Part shown: piece after piece, positions 36,837 through 48,858 of the stretch | Position numbering within the stretch: the stretch's first letter is position 1 | Layout of the letters: each line of letters opens with the position of its first letter | Origin: Entonaema liquescens | Taxonomy: Eukaryota > Ascomycota > Sordariomycetes > Xylariales > Xylariaceae | DNA: 64,000 nucleotides | Reading direction: 5' to 3' | Assembly (NCBI GenBank): GCA_902805475.1 | Contig: CADCSX010000007.1 | Span: 1,054,001-1,118,000, forward strand | Position numbers and translations under genes: made by a program | The notes under the pieces: model-generated | The model's input: the letters and a program-made list of their open reading frames with translations, nothing else | Told to the model about the DNA's origin: nothing | Databases searched by the model: none

Positions 36837-39800
36837 TCACTTATCACTGATATATACCGGAATGCCGTAGACGCACACCGCCGCCGCCGTTAGGTATCTG
36901 AAGCGACACGCATCCCTCGCTTTCGCGACTGCCTCGACGAGACTCGCCTTGCCACTTCCTTCCTCGGATGGCACCGCCTTCTTCTTCTCAGCTCCCGCTT
37001 TATTCCCCCTCGCGACCTTCTTGCCCTTCGCGCTCGCGCCCGCGTCCTCGGCAAACGTGCCTCTGGGCATGAGCCCCCATTCCTCGAACACTCGCCCGGC
37101 GAAGCGGTCGATGTCGCGGTCTGTCACGTCCCAGAGCGTGCCCACGACGGCCGGGCACCCTGCCAGCATGTAGTTCCACACGGGGCCGTGGCACTCGAAG
37201 CGACCGACGTCCGCGAGCGACGCCGAGCTACACCCCATGAGTAGTGCTACCGCTTGGCACTTCTCCATTTTACGGATCGTGCGGCCGCGGATGTACTGCG
37301 CGCCGCTGCCGTGGCCGAAGTATAGCAGGAGGTCTTTGTTAGCAAGGGCCGACTCGAACTCAGCTTCTGTTGGTTCCTGCATTTCGATGCTGTTCCACGC
37401 CGGGGGGAGGGAGGATAATGCGCTGCCGAATGTAGCTTGGGTGTTCTTGAGATCGGAGCTGGGGTTGAGGATGTATGTGCCTGAATTGATTGACGCGTAG
37501 TGGCCCTGTCGTTGACTCGAGCTGTGGGTTTGGTCGTCTTCGACAAGAGCATCTGATTTAGCCTCCAGAATCAGTCTTCGCAGGCAGTCGAGAGACGGAA
37601 CGCGGGATACAGCCAAGCCCTGCAGACAAGGCAGAGACTCCCAGGGAAAAGCATGCAAGGACTTGTCGAGAATCAGAATCGTATGCACGGCTTCGTTCGC
37701 ATCCTTAGCACTCTTAGCAGCAACGTGATACGCATGCAAAGCATCGTAAGTTTCCACCGCCATGTCGTCAAAGTTGACCTCGTCGTATGCGTTCCTCTCG
37801 CCGTGGAATTGCAGGATATCAACAACGAAGTATAACAAGTCTGTTAAAGCTTCGTCTAAGTCACCCTCGCGAGCTATTGGGTCCCCTAGGCCGATAAACA
37901 GGTCATATATCCTAGGATCGAGGTTGACTTGCGTCGCAGGAGCTGCCTTCGTCTTTTTCCCCCGGACTTTGCGTCTCGAAGGGAGATTCTTGTCAAGAAT
38001 GCTCTGGAAGCTATTCTGGAATTGGACAAGTGGATCTTCTTGTCGCCGATGATGCGAAAATATGCCTTTAAACCCTCCTAACCATGACTGTTCGATACAA
38101 TCCATAAGGTTCTTTAAGCGTTCGTCGAGTTGTTCTCGTTCGGCCCACCATGCGGACTTTGCACCTTTCTGGCTCATGTCTCGTGCGTCATGACAGGTCT
38201 TATTAGCCATCTGGATAATCTCGAGTAACTCTGCTCGTCCCTGTTTGAAGCTGAACACTTCGGAGTCTGCATCTCTGGAGCTGGCTCTCTCAAGAGGAAG
38301 TCGGATCCCGAATGGATTATGGCCTGGCTGGAGCTTAGTGACGCAGAGATCGTGTTCATTATCGCTTAGTGATACTGATACGACATTCCAGGAGCTAGGG
38401 ATGATATCGATATAATCCCTCTGAAAACAGTCCATATCCAGGGAAAGGCCGAGGCTGGTACGTCTATTCTGGGTATTGTCGGTCAGTACAGGCCAATCTA
38501 ACTTCGGTTCTTTTACGGCTTCCAAGTGGAGCGTCTTGCGCTCACGACGCCAGGTGAGATTGCGCGCCAGTTCAACAGAGCAAGTGGCATGAGCAGGATG
38601 GCTCGCCGCCGGGTTGGACGAATTTGTATTCGACAAGAGGATAACCACATTTTGTAGCACCGTAGCAATACGATGAACTAAGTCACCATCGCCGTTGAGA
38701 CTTGCAATAGAATGCGCCGCTAGTAAGTGTCCCTGTGCTTCGCGTAGTTTCTCGACAAAAGACCGAGTGTTCTGTGCATTCTTCGAGGGCCCACGACCTT
38801 TGCGAGGAGCCACTGGTTTTGTCAAGGATAACTGCTCAGATGCGATCCTTTCCTTAAAAGATCCCGCTACTGAAGGGAACGAAAGAGTTGAATCCTGAAT
38901 GACGGAAAACACAGCATCCTGGCTTATCTGTTCTAGACTCTGTCCAATCAAGGCCACCCCATTAAGAAGCTGGCTTGTGACACGTCTGTAGGCAACTTGG
39001 AAAGCTCATATGCCGTTCGGAGGGTGGTCACTGCTGCTGCCCAATCGTTGGCATCAAGGAGGCGTGTTGATTGAATTTGGAGGATTGAAGCGCGTAGGAA
39101 AGATAGCTGTGTTTCCTCGGGCTTAACTTGTACCGGAGCGTCAGGCTGTGGGAGCGCCTTCTTCGCTGGAGGCTTCTTCGAAATACTCTTGGTTGGAGCC
39201 CTTGGCCTTTTCGTTGATGCAGTGCGGCGCACCGCAGTTTTAACAACGGGTTTGTCTTCGATTCTAAGCCCTGCCATATCTGATTCTAGGACTTCGACGA
39301 CCAAATTATTCACATCGTAAGCGCTATTCAATGTCTTTAACATGGCCTCTGCTCTGCTTATCACTTCTTCTTGCGCCTCTTCATCGTTGATTTCTCCATA
39401 TACCGAGCTTAGACGACACAACACTTTCGCATTCTGGTAGGTGGGCTCCAAGCCCAGAGTCAAAGGCTTGATTTCGGCTGCTAGCTCTACTGCTTTCTCC
39501 ATTTTGCCAGCCATGAGCCACACCCGTGCTAGCCAAGCAAGAGACTGAGACATATACACAGCCGATTCCATACTCCGCGCTACTTTCTGAGCTTGTTCGG
39601 CGTAATATAGTGTTTCTTGATACATACCGACGTGTGAGTATGTGGAAGATAATTGTAAAGAAACCGAAACAACTGGTGAGCCAATGTCCAAAACTCTGGG
39701 CCAGCACCAGCACGGGGTAGGTCAGAACGCTCCGTGTAAGAATTATTGAGGCTCGTGTCCTTATCCGAGGTATCTGATTGCGAGGACTCCTCTATGGAAA

Positions 39801-42800
39801 TGTCGTGAGCGGCGGATTTCATTTCGTCTAGTCTAGACCAATCGTGAAAGAGCTTCCTGACAGCAGTTTTGGCAAAACGGAGCGCATGAAAGCAGTCACC
39901 ACGTTCGAGCTCGAGATTCGAATATAGAAAGTACGCGTACGCTGTTGTTATTCTTCGGCTGGAGCTCTTCACTTTCCTTGATTCACCCTCGGACGATAAG
40001 CCTATCTCAGCACTTCGAGCATTATTCAAATGCTGTTCAGCCTTATCGAGGGCTCCTAAGGATAGGTGATATTCAGCAGCAGACAGATGAAACCTCACAA
40101 TAATTTCTCTAGTGATATCTGGTCGAGAAATTACTTCTTGGTTCTCCACCAAGAACTTCTCGGCTTTGGATGACCAGCCATGACTTAAATGCTGCAGACA
40201 GAGTGTGATACCTTGACTTATCGATACTTCAAGACTACAATCTCCCGAAAGTTTGGAAATACTCATCGAGAGTTCTAGAATCTCCGTTTGGAGGGTTTCC
40301 AGACCCTTGATTCTGGCGAAATCAACGAGAGACTGCAGGTTCGTAAGTAACTGAGATGGATTGTCGATATGAGCTAATAACTGTTCAGTTGATTGACATT
40401 GGGAGACGATGTGTTTCCATCTAAGTAAGGCTTCATTGACTTGTGGTGAATCTATGTTCGAGTCGATTAGCCCTAATATGCACGTTGCAGAGGCTCGAAG
40501 GTGTGGGATGTAGCGAATTAGGCCGGAATCATCTGCTAGGGCTCCTTCATTAATGGGTTTAAGGGCCCCTTCCACCTCAGCCCGTAAGTCGGCAAGCCCA
40601 TCTTGCGACCCTATGTGGATAGTGAGAAGCTGCAGTAAGGTTCTCAACCTCCGAATCGGTTGAGTGTCAACAGAATAAAACTCTAGTAAAGTCTTTATCA
40701 TAGGGCTCGACAAATCTGATTCGTAGCGGAATTTCTGATCTTTGCAAACAATGGCGTAGAAATCGTGTTCGAGAGCTGTAGCTTTATCTGACCCAACAAG
40801 CAACCAAGTCCAATCGTTATGCCTTCGGTCAAGCTTAGCAAGATTGCAGACTGTTCTTGAAAGTAATTCGACATCTGAGTTCTGCTTCCACGCTCTCCAC
40901 CAAGGTTCTGTTGCGAGGCTGGCGGTTATGGTTGATACAACTTCTTGCCGAACGAGATGGTCTCGGATAGAGCGGAGAGCATCAGTAGCATCATCTAGTC
41001 TGCCCGAAGCTCTGCATAATTCGGCAAATCTCTCCCATTTGACTAATAGTTGAGCCCGGGTCTGCTCCGCTCTGGACCGATTCTTCACACTATCAATAGA
41101 TTTTCGAAGCGCTTTGAGTGATACGATTTCTGTCGTCTTCGAGGGTGTCTTTCGTAAAGTAAGGTGCTGTTGGTAGTATAAATGGGATATTTTGATATGA
41201 TAGGAGGGAGATGGGTTGCTCTTAGTTTCGGGTCGAGCTAAATCTTCAGTATTTTCCAGAAGGGCCAATATATCCTGGAGAGTAGAATCTAGAACTTCCC
41301 AGGTAATTCGGCTATTGTCTAACAGTAACTTTGCAAGCATCAGGGCTGAGTCGAGGATATGTGGCAAATATGTTGACAACAGCCCTCGACGTTGGTCGAA
41401 CCGAATCAAATCCTTCGCAGCGTTGGTCGAGTTTGGTGGCTTACCCAGCCATCTAAGACAAAATCGTGGTAGTTGAAAAATGAAAGTCTCGAGAAGCTCG
41501 CCGATACCATGTGAAACTGAAGTAGAGCCATCTTTCTTTTCCGTGAGTGCATTCATAACTGATTTCCGTAGAAGACACACGCTGTCAAGAAGATCGTCCA
41601 TTTCTGCGCTTGTGCCACCAAGAGATCCTCGTAACCCGTCTAACACTTCCACTATCACTCTCTCGTCGACCTGAGACGACTGTTTGAGAGAGAGAGCCAA
41701 CAGTCTAGCGGTAACTGCACAACACCTCGCTGCCGAATCCTCGCTGGGGTTGGTTAGAGATTTAACCTTAGTTAACCACTTCTTGGCCTCGTTAGTATTT
41801 CCAGATTCTTGGGACGCTGTGGCGAGTACTTGGTATATCGTGGCTGAGGGGGATCGAGATGATTCTGTTGGTCTGAGTCCTAGCTTCTCAACACGTTTCC
41901 AAACCTGGGAGAAAGCAGTGACTGCCATTGAAAAGCGGCTGGGAGATGCCCTCCTGATGAAAGCAGTTAGGCATTTGGAGAGAGGGGATAAGATCTCTTT
42001 ATCAACATCCCCCCTATGTCCTGATACACTCCATGACTGCAGACGAGTAACCAGACCCAGAGCTTGTATTTCTAATGCCACTTCGGGACTTGGGGATAAC
42101 TTTGGCTCTACCGCAAAGTCGTCGTCCTTGGCCGCTACGCTGGGCGTCAAAGATAGTAGGGTTTGAGACAAACTCTCCAGTTGTCTCACACATTTGGTCT
42201 GATCTGGGTTGGGATCCTTAAGGGAAGATAGGAGTAGTTTGATCGGCGAAGAAGGACAAGTTTCCCTTAATAGAGGTAGGACGCTCTCGAGGTGTGACGA
42301 CTTTTTAAGGCCATGTATAATCCGGAGAGCTTGAAGTTGACTTGTAATAATTAAACCAAGTAACGATCCTGACGCAGAGACCATACTAAAATCCAGTAAT
42401 TCGGCAAGCGTTTTCGATGTCACGTTCGGTTCCGGTTTCGAGCGGCCTGCTACGTTTTTAACCTCCTCTTGATTCATGCGTCCTAGGCGTCGCTTTAATA
42501 CCCTAAGCTCTCTTAATGCTATATCAAACTGATTCAACCCAATTAGTTTGCTGATAAATGATGACATTCCTGCCTCCAGTTGCAGTTCAGGAAGATGAAC
42601 AGCCTTTGACGATTCTAGGTTTGTTAATGCTGAGAAAGCCGCGCGTGCGCATTCTATTAAAGATAAACATCCTATTGAAGAAGTAGCTGGTACCGGTGAT
42701 CGAGGTGCTTTCGAAACGACAGGTGATGTCACAACTCTGTTAAGAGACCGGGACGCCAATGGCTTCGTGGGGGCTGAAATCGATCTCCGAAGGCCATTTC

Positions 42801-43173
42801 GGGTTGCAGATTTGGCCGGATCGTTCTTGGTTGGTTCGCGCGCGTCCGAGCTTGAATTTGACGAGGCTTTCGCTGCTTCTCCCAGAGCTTTGAGACTGGC
42901 GGTGACGATCTGAGTGGCTAGGACAGCCTTTTCTTTAGCTGATAAGCCCCCTCCATTGCCTTGTCCACGCGATCCTCCTGATATAGTATTGGATCTACTT
43001 GGTGCTCTTGTTAACTTGGTCGATCGCGGTTTTGAAGTTGGTTTCGAGACATCGTTGTTCGCGTCGCTGTCTTGGAGAAGTTCTTTAACGGTAGCTGAGA
43101 TTGTAGCAGTGCATGTCGAAACCGATGTGACAGCGTTTCGCACGAAGTCGACGCGAACTTGTACGGATTCCAT
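36837..43173 (-). CDS. ESP1: Separase (peptidase C50), BimB/Esp1/Cut1
   Basis: This is the cysteine protease that cleaves the cohesin kleisin at anaphase onset. The coding region is intronless, about 2112 residues. The N-terminal superhelix (TPR/ARM-like, with segments such as YYAEQAQKVARSMES) fills the first two thirds. The C-terminal caspase-like domain includes ILDKSLHAFPWESLPCL, the catalytic histidine in YFGHGSGAQY (codon 37311-37313), the catalytic cysteine in LLMGCSSAS (codon 37230-37232), CHGPVWNYMLAGCPAVVGTLWDVTDRDIDRF and a final FRYLTAAAVCVYGIPVYI. A Lys/Gly/Ala-rich loop interrupts the last part. The reading frame breaks twice, at about 39655-39665 and 38968-38976. Each break is consistent with one missing base, and 6337 + 2 is a multiple of three. 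Separase is essential in model fungi and homology continues on both sides, so assembly error is likelier than decay. The gene is divergent from the neighbouring mitochondrial-protein gene. Confidence 0.9.
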
Positions 43174-43736
43174 GAGGGGTGAGTTGCTATATTTGCCAAC
43201 TTTTACTCATATCGTCATAAGTTAAGAATGAAGGACGTAGGAAAGCGATCAGCTAAAGGACGCAAAATCGTATCTCATGCGAGGTAAAAAAGGAGCAAAG
43301 AAATTTAGTATGATGGCGAAGCCGAGGATTAGAAGAAATGTGTATAACACTTCTATGTCATAAAGTCGAAGCTCATTAACTTTGATGGTATGTATAATTC
43401 ACGGGGAAGGTGTGTGCGTATTGCGTGAATCCATGTTGAATCCATGCTAGGGTGGATGCTGTTTAGCTAAACTTAGAGTAAAAACAGACTTAAGAATGTT
43501 GGCCAGGCAACGCCAACGGTAAGTACCGACAAGTACCGACAAATCTGACAAATCTGATAAAGTCCGTGCGTCAGGTAAGATTTGGGGCTGCAGATAGGTA
43601 CCTAGATACATCACGATATACTTACCTTAGGTACACTTAGTTAGGTAATACTCCAACGAGTTTACTTGTTTAATATCAAAACCTTCTCTTTTTTTTCCCT
43701 TCTTTTCCTTGCGCGCATGGCAATACATCTCCTAAC
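43174..43736. promoter_or_regulatory. Divergent promoter between separase and the mitochondrial protein
   Basis: 563 bp between two divergent start codons. The right half carries several TAGGTA/TACCTA words (43600-43650), a motif recurrent in this genome's intergenic regions. No defined operator is recognised. Confidence 0.4.
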
Positions 43737-43749
43737 ATGGACAAAATAA
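43717..43749 (+). CDS. Short upstream ORF overlapping the next start codon
   Basis: ATG at 43717 opens a 10-codon frame (MAIHLLTWTK) whose TAA ends at 43749, 13 bases inside the main gene, in another frame. If transcription starts upstream of 43717, this overlapping uORF would limit initiation at 43737 to leaky scanning. It is not evidence of a stable peptide. Confidence 0.35.
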   Translation: MAIHLLTWTK

Positions 43750-44348
43750 TATGGCGAAAAGCTGCAAAGGCTACGGCATCCTTCCGGCCCGTAGCCTCAC
43801 AACTAGTATTTATCCATGAGCCTCGCTTCGTCCGATATGCTAGCACAATTCCCTCAATAACGCAACCGTCGTTTTGGAAGAATATGGTACCGAAACCATT
43901 CCGACGCTCAGAGCCAACCGTGGATTGGGGTGTACCGAAGAAAGTCAAGTCAAAGGAATGGAATCCAGCAACATTTTATATCGTCATATTTCTCTTCATT
44001 GGGTCCATGTCTATCCAGATGATTGCCTTAAAGAAGGATTTTGACACATTTATGAGGCGGTCGGAAGTTCATATAGGGTTACTACGTGAGGTTGTCGAGA
44101 AGCTACAAAGAGGCGAAGAAGTCGACGTCCAGAAGGCGTTGGGTACCGGCGATGTTGAAAAAGAAAAAGAATGGGAAGAAGTATTAAGGGAAATTGAACG
44201 CGATGATATCCTCAAGAATACGAAGAGCCCCGAAAAGACGAAACAACCCACACCAGATTCCATAAAGGGAGATGCCAGCAGTCCCGCCGTTGCGGAAATT
44301 AGGGAGCATCCAAAGACAAAGACCGGAAGCTACTCAAACTTTTTCTAG
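43737..44348 (+). CDS. Small mitochondrial inner-membrane protein, DUF5321-like
   Basis: This is a 203-residue single-exon protein. Residues 1 to about 40 are basic and serine/alanine-rich with no acidic cluster, like a mitochondrial presequence (IWRKAAKATASFRP, FVRYAST). A single membrane helix spans about 78-97 (TFYIVIFLFIGSMSIQMIAL). It is followed by a charged coiled-coil segment to about 155 (LREVVEKLQRGEEVDVQKAL, EKEWEEVLREIER) and a disordered tail. I recall this layout from a fungal family of unknown function (DUF5321), which resembles small assembly factors such as Ina17. The name is tentative and no enzymatic motif is present. It probably sits in the inner membrane with the coiled coil in the matrix or intermembrane space. 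The stop codon lies 47 bp from that of the convergent sirtuin gene, so the 3' UTRs almost certainly overlap. Confidence 0.72.
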   Translation: MDKIIWRKAAKATASFRPVASQLVFIHEPRFVRYASTIPSITQPSFWKNMVPKPFRRSEPTVDWGVPKKVKSKEWNPATFYIVIFLFIGSMSIQMIALKKDFDTFMRRSEVHIGLLREVVEKLQRGEEVDVQKALGTGDVEKEKEWEEVLREIERDDILKNTKSPEKTKQPTPDSIKGDASSPAVAEIREHPKTKTGSYSNFF

Positions 44349-44395
44349 CCTATAATTATCACAGGTTACATATATACAATACGACTGTTATGCTA

Positions 44396-45595
44396 TTACG
44401 ACATCATATCTTTGAAAACTGAGGCACCATGCTGTTCATGGCTATGATCATGCTCCTCTGCAGCAACCTTTATACTCGAAGAATGTCTTAGTTGCTCTAC
44501 AAGAGCAGGTAACAGCTCGTCAGTAGACAACTCTATTCTTGCTCCTTGATTTCCCCATTGGGAGGGATCGAGGTCAGCAAAGAAGGTCTCCTCCCCTCTG
44601 ACGCCGCCGAGGTTAACAATTGCAATGGGGATTCCCCGATCCTTAGCCCTCTTGGCCAGTCGCCATGCAGAATACGTCGCCAAAGATGTGCCTAAGACCA
44701 ACAAGCCTCCTGCATTTTCTATAACTTGTTCTGCTGCGGCTTTGACAGGTACACGAATATTCTCCCCAAACATGGTTACGGCTGGTTTCAAGATTCCACC
44801 TGTGCTGGTTGGTTTCCACGCACCATCTGTGTCAACTTCAACCTTCGCTTGACCCCCATCTACGATGGTAGGTGGAGACGTAAGACATCTTGGACAGGCA
44901 GGATAACGGAATGTCGTGTATGGCGCATCTGGGAGATCAACATCACCGTCAGGATTTGTCCTTAAACCTCTGGCTCGCCTTTCGTCTGGATTTTCCGTAT
45001 CTAAAGCGCCGGAGGCTAGGATCTCTTGTAGAAAGACTGCCCAGGCAGGGTTTAACCTAGCTAGCTCATGCTGAAATGTGTCTCGCGGTAGTTCTTCATG
45101 ACACGACGTACATACGCATGATCTTAAGTAGCCATGTAACTCTATCGTGGGGAGTTTGGGGTGAGCTTTTGGATGAAACGAATCCACATTTTGCGTAATC
45201 ACACTCCGAACTAGTCCCAAGTCGCCTAAGTGTTTTACAGCGTAGTGACCAGCATTAGGTTTCCCTTTCAGTAGAGTGGTCCAACCGAGAAAGCTCCTGG
45301 CCCAGTACCGTTTCCTAGCTTCGTGGTTCTGGATGAACTCGCTATAGTAGATGGGCCGATATGTCTTGTTCACTCGATATGTACCGTTAGGCCCTCGGTA
45401 ATCTGCTAGTCCGCTAGCTACAGATATACCAGCCCCGCTAAGAACAACAGTCGAAGGGGCACCCTTTGCTGATGACGCACTAAAGAATTCCTGCAAAGCC
45501 GCAATAGCTCCTGAGATGGTGGCGGCGGTTTGTGGGATGACGGTAGGCGATGCTAAGACATCCGTATACGGAATACGCATATATGGTTTGCGCAT
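44396..45595 (-). CDS. SIRT4-like class II sirtuin
   Basis: This is a 399-residue NAD+-dependent lysine deacylase of the sirtuin family, single exon. The first ATG is at 45595; the open frame extends upstream only through non-ATG codons, and a second ATG lies five codons on. Motifs in order: GAGISVASGLADYR (NAD pocket, from residue 54), YWARSFLGW, TQNVDSFH (134 onward), catalytic histidine in IELHG (about 154), zinc pairs CTSC (162/165) and CPRC, KPAVTMFGENI and VLGTSLATYSAWRL. The RPIYYSEF, RKRYWAR and NPDGDVDLPD features match SIRT4-type enzymes rather than Sir2/Hst2. These enzymes are usually mitochondrial and act as ADP-ribosyl or lipoamidase/deacylase regulators of metabolism. The N-terminus (MRKPYMRIPYTDVLAS) could be a short targeting sequence. 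A long insert between the zinc pairs and a His-rich tail (EEHDHSHEQHG) are notable. Confidence 0.88.
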   Translation of the reverse strand: MRKPYMRIPYTDVLASPTVIPQTAATISGAIAALQEFFSASSAKGAPSTVVLSGAGISVASGLADYRGPNGTYRVNKTYRPIYYSEFIQNHEARKRYWARSFLGWTTLLKGKPNAGHYAVKHLGDLGLVRSVITQNVDSFHPKAHPKLPTIELHGYLRSCVCTSCHEELPRDTFQHELARLNPAWAVFLQEILASGALDTENPDERRARGLRTNPDGDVDLPDAPYTTFRYPACPRCLTSPPTIVDGGQAKVEVDTDGAWKPTSTGGILKPAVTMFGENIRVPVKAAAEQVIENAGGLLVLGTSLATYSAWRLAKRAKDRGIPIAIVNLGGVRGEETFFADLDPSQWGNQGARIELSTDELLPALVEQLRHSSSIKVAAEEHDHSHEQHGASVFKDMMS

Positions 45596-46441
45596 TTGGA
45601 AAGGCGTATAATAAGAGATAATTATAGTCAAGTATTAAATTTGTAATAAAGTGCAATTCATTGTTGATTATGTTGACTATGTTGACTACACCGAGAGGGT
45701 GTATAACTCTTCCTTCTATCTAAAAGTTGAGATAGAAATATTAGGTAAAGTGAAGTCATAACTTATTAACCTAGGTATCTTACCTAAGTCAAGCCATGAG
45801 GTAAGCTGGGAAGTGTACCTACCTAGGGTTTAGCTACCTAGGTACCTATGTATGAGGTAACAGCGGGTCAACCCGTAGGCAGGTAAGCTGCATTCGCCGT
45901 CTCTTTATTAGACGTTGTGTTACACTATCACAGAACCTCTTATGTAAGGTACCTATCTTAATAGGTACATGTAGATATAGCGAGTGCGATTGCGAGAATA
46001 ATACCGCTATACCGGTGAACTTTAGGTTAAAGACCCCTGAAGCGTGGGGTTAGTTAGGGGCTTTCCCAGTTCCATAATCCTACCTCACTACGGCAGCAGC
46101 TGACGCAGCTCTAGGCTAGGGTATATTTTTTTTTTAATCAGCTAGAAAGTTCATATCAGATGGATTCCAATTGGCTTCTAATTGGTACCATTCACCCACG
46201 CCGACCCATCCGATGTCGTCGCAGTTCAAGGAACGCGCACGCATCGCAAGCATTTTTACATAGTACAACGGCGATTCTCGTTTTAGATATACATAATCTT
46301 TTTTTTTCACTTGTCAGTCTCAAGCATTAACGCGCGTCACTCCGTTAGATCGTCAGATCTAGTTTCCCCCCCTATTACGGCGTCTGTCTCTATTACACCT
46401 TATCGCACAATTACACTGTCGGGCGTACTTTCCCACTTCAG
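45596..46441. promoter_or_regulatory. Divergent promoter of sirtuin and metal-transporter genes
   Basis: 846 bp between divergent starts. A dense cluster of TACCTAGGTA/TAGGTACCTA-type words occupies 45760-45975, many overlapping and partly palindromic. T-runs (about 46127-46135 and 46299-46307) and a pyrimidine-rich leader precede the transporter start. The words may be binding sites or simple intergenic repeats. Confidence 0.45.
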
Positions 46442-47999
46442 ATGTTTCCCCAAGGTCAACTAGCTTGGCCGTGCCTAGGCGGCCTGAGCCTGCGCCAGGC
46501 TGTCGCAGCCGGGTCTGAGCTTACAACATTCACTACCGGATTAAGCCCAGGTTTTATCCGTCAGCAACAGCCTTTTTATCACCGTGACATTAATTGGACA
46601 CATAAACCACACCGAACACAATCACGTCGAGTCTTTCTAACTTCTTGTTATCCTTCTTCACAAATTCAATCTTTACAATCTTTTTCTGTCACTCATTCTT
46701 CACCCTTTATTCACCGCCAATTTACCCGTATTTTTCCAATCATGGCTACGCTCTCTCAGACCCGAAGCCATAGCGGCCACAAGCATAGTCATGGCCATCA
46801 TCACCATGATAATGTCTATCTTACCTCACAAAACAAAAATGACGCCGGCGTTCGCATTACCCGAATTGGTCTATATTCGAATCTTGGAATGGCTATTGCA
46901 AAAGGAGCTGGTGGTTACATATTTAATTCCAAAGCAATGGTTGCCGATGCAATCCATAGCTTAACGGATCTCGCATCTGATATTTTGACGTTGGCCACTA
47001 TATCTTGGAGTTTGAAACCCCCGACGGATAAGTATCCTACTGGGTTTGGAAAAATCGAAAGCCTAGGATCGTTGGGTGTGTCGAGCATGCTTCTTTTTGG
47101 AGGTATCTATATGGGCTACGGTAGTCTCTTGACGCTCTATGGCCATTTTTTCCTCGATCCGGCCGCTGCAGCAGAATTAATAGCACATGCGCATACACAC
47201 AGTCACGGTCATGGTCATGGGCATGGTGCCGATGTAGTACCTAGTCTGCATGCTGCATGGTTAGCTGCGGGCACAGTTGCCATTAAGGAGTGGTTGTATC
47301 ATGCAAGTAAGTCTTCCAACCAATTCGCCGAACCACCCATGATAAATGTAGCTGCTAACCAATCGCCCTTCAGCTATGAAAGTTGCTCGCGAACGAAAGT
47401 CATCGGTCCTCGCCTCGAATGCAGTCCATCACCGAGTCGACAGTCTCACGGGTATTGTTACGTTGGCAGTGATTCTAGGCGCTAACTTCGTGGAAAACGC
47501 AGCGTGGCTAGATCCGGTCGGAGGTCTCCTGATATCTCTGATGGTTGTGAAGGCTGGACTTGAGAACACTATGGCAGCATTTCTTGAATTGGCCGATAAG
47601 ACCGTCGATGATGAAGTCAAAGCTTCGGTCCGAAAACACGCCCAGAGGGTCTTCTCGGATATCCCCGAGGGCCATGAAATAGAGCTCCGCGGTGTCACAG
47701 GTGTCAAGTCCGGTCAGAACTACCTGGTGGATCTGGAGGTAGCCGTGCCGGGAAACTGGTCGGTAGAAGCTATCAGTGAGACCGAAGACCAAATCAGAAC
47801 TCAGGTCGGCAGCAAGGTACGGGGCGTCCGCAGGGTACGTGTCCGTTTTCTGCCTAAAGACACCGTTGCTCCCAAGTTTGATGAGTTCATTCCTGGTGAT
47901 GTGAGCCCTCGATCAAGCCCGGAGCCCGAGGACGAACACAATCACAACCACAATCACAACCACAATCACAACGGCAATGGAGACCACAAGTCGAAGTAA
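46442..47999 (+). CDS. MMT1: Mmt1/2-like mitochondrial cation diffusion facilitator
   Basis: This is a CDF-family metal transporter of the mitochondrial Mmt1/Mmt2 type, implicated in iron handling. Exons are 46442-47306 and 47374-47999, giving 496 residues, close to the yeast proteins. The first 100 residues are rich in Ser, Thr, Arg and Gln with few acids, fitting a mitochondrial presequence. For that reason I prefer this start to the internal ATG at 46742. A His-rich stretch (HKHSHGHHHHDN) follows. The transport core has AKGAGGYIFNSKAMVADAIH with the conserved HSLTDLASD metal site, KYPTGFGKIESLG, a second His loop (HAHTHSHGHGHGHG) and the exon 2 motif ASNAVHHRVDSLT. A soluble C-terminal domain ends in a HNHNHN tail. 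The 67 bp intron lies just before the second H-x3-D site. It neighbours two other mitochondria-linked genes. Confidence 0.87.
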
Positions 48000-48858
48000 G
48001 CCTACATAGAGAAAATATAATCACAATTGGCGTTATGGCGTTGGCTACATTGCAAGCATCTCGGACGGTCGGCATTTGATGATACCAAAACATCAGAGTA
48101 TAAAAGGGGAGGCTCTCTTGACAGAGCTTGAGTGTACTATATTTTTGAGCCGTGCCATCGGATACATGGCTTTCGGAAAGACTTAGCATTTGATGTTGTT
48201 AACAATAGCATCTTGCTAGCTAAAGAACATAGCAAAAGCAGGAGGGGGGGATATTTGCAAAGTTCAGGAGAGGCAAAGTCCTAAGTTAGCTAGCTACGCG
48301 CTTGCTACCTAGATATAGCATATATCCTAGCATTAGAAATAGCAACATGGAAAGATTTCTAGCACAGCATATGCGAGTTCGGAGCTATTATGACCTCGGC
48401 GCCAAGGACGCCATGATTCTAAGGTACAAACGTACCTCATGCATGTACGGGAACAACCTGGATGGAAGTGTATGTGTACTTAGGTACATGCAATAATTAC
48501 ACCCTTTCCATAGGTCTTCTAGAGCTCTATCAGTTTCCAGGATTAGAACTAATGACGTTTTAGCCTAAATTGATAAGGGACTTCATTGCCCCGCGATACC
48601 GAGATCTGGATCACTGGTGTCATAGTGCCTTATGAGACGTACGATCCGTAAATCTTGCATCAACAGCTCCCATGAGCTTAATAAAAAATAATTTTGAGGG
48701 ACTTTATTAGAGTTCGACATTTCCAGGATCCAGGATTACTCTTTCTTTTTAGAGTGCTAATCTCATGCTTAGAGTTTAGAATTTCATATGAAACCTTATA
48801 GTTTCTAATTCTTATAGTTATTCGTTTGCGTTCGCGTTGATTTATTAGCAGAGCAAAT
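48000..48858. other. Intergenic region before xylulokinase
   Basis: About 860 bp with no coding support. It holds the 3' flank of the metal carrier and the promoter of the xylulokinase gene. No carbon-regulator site was assigned with confidence. Confidence 0.4.
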
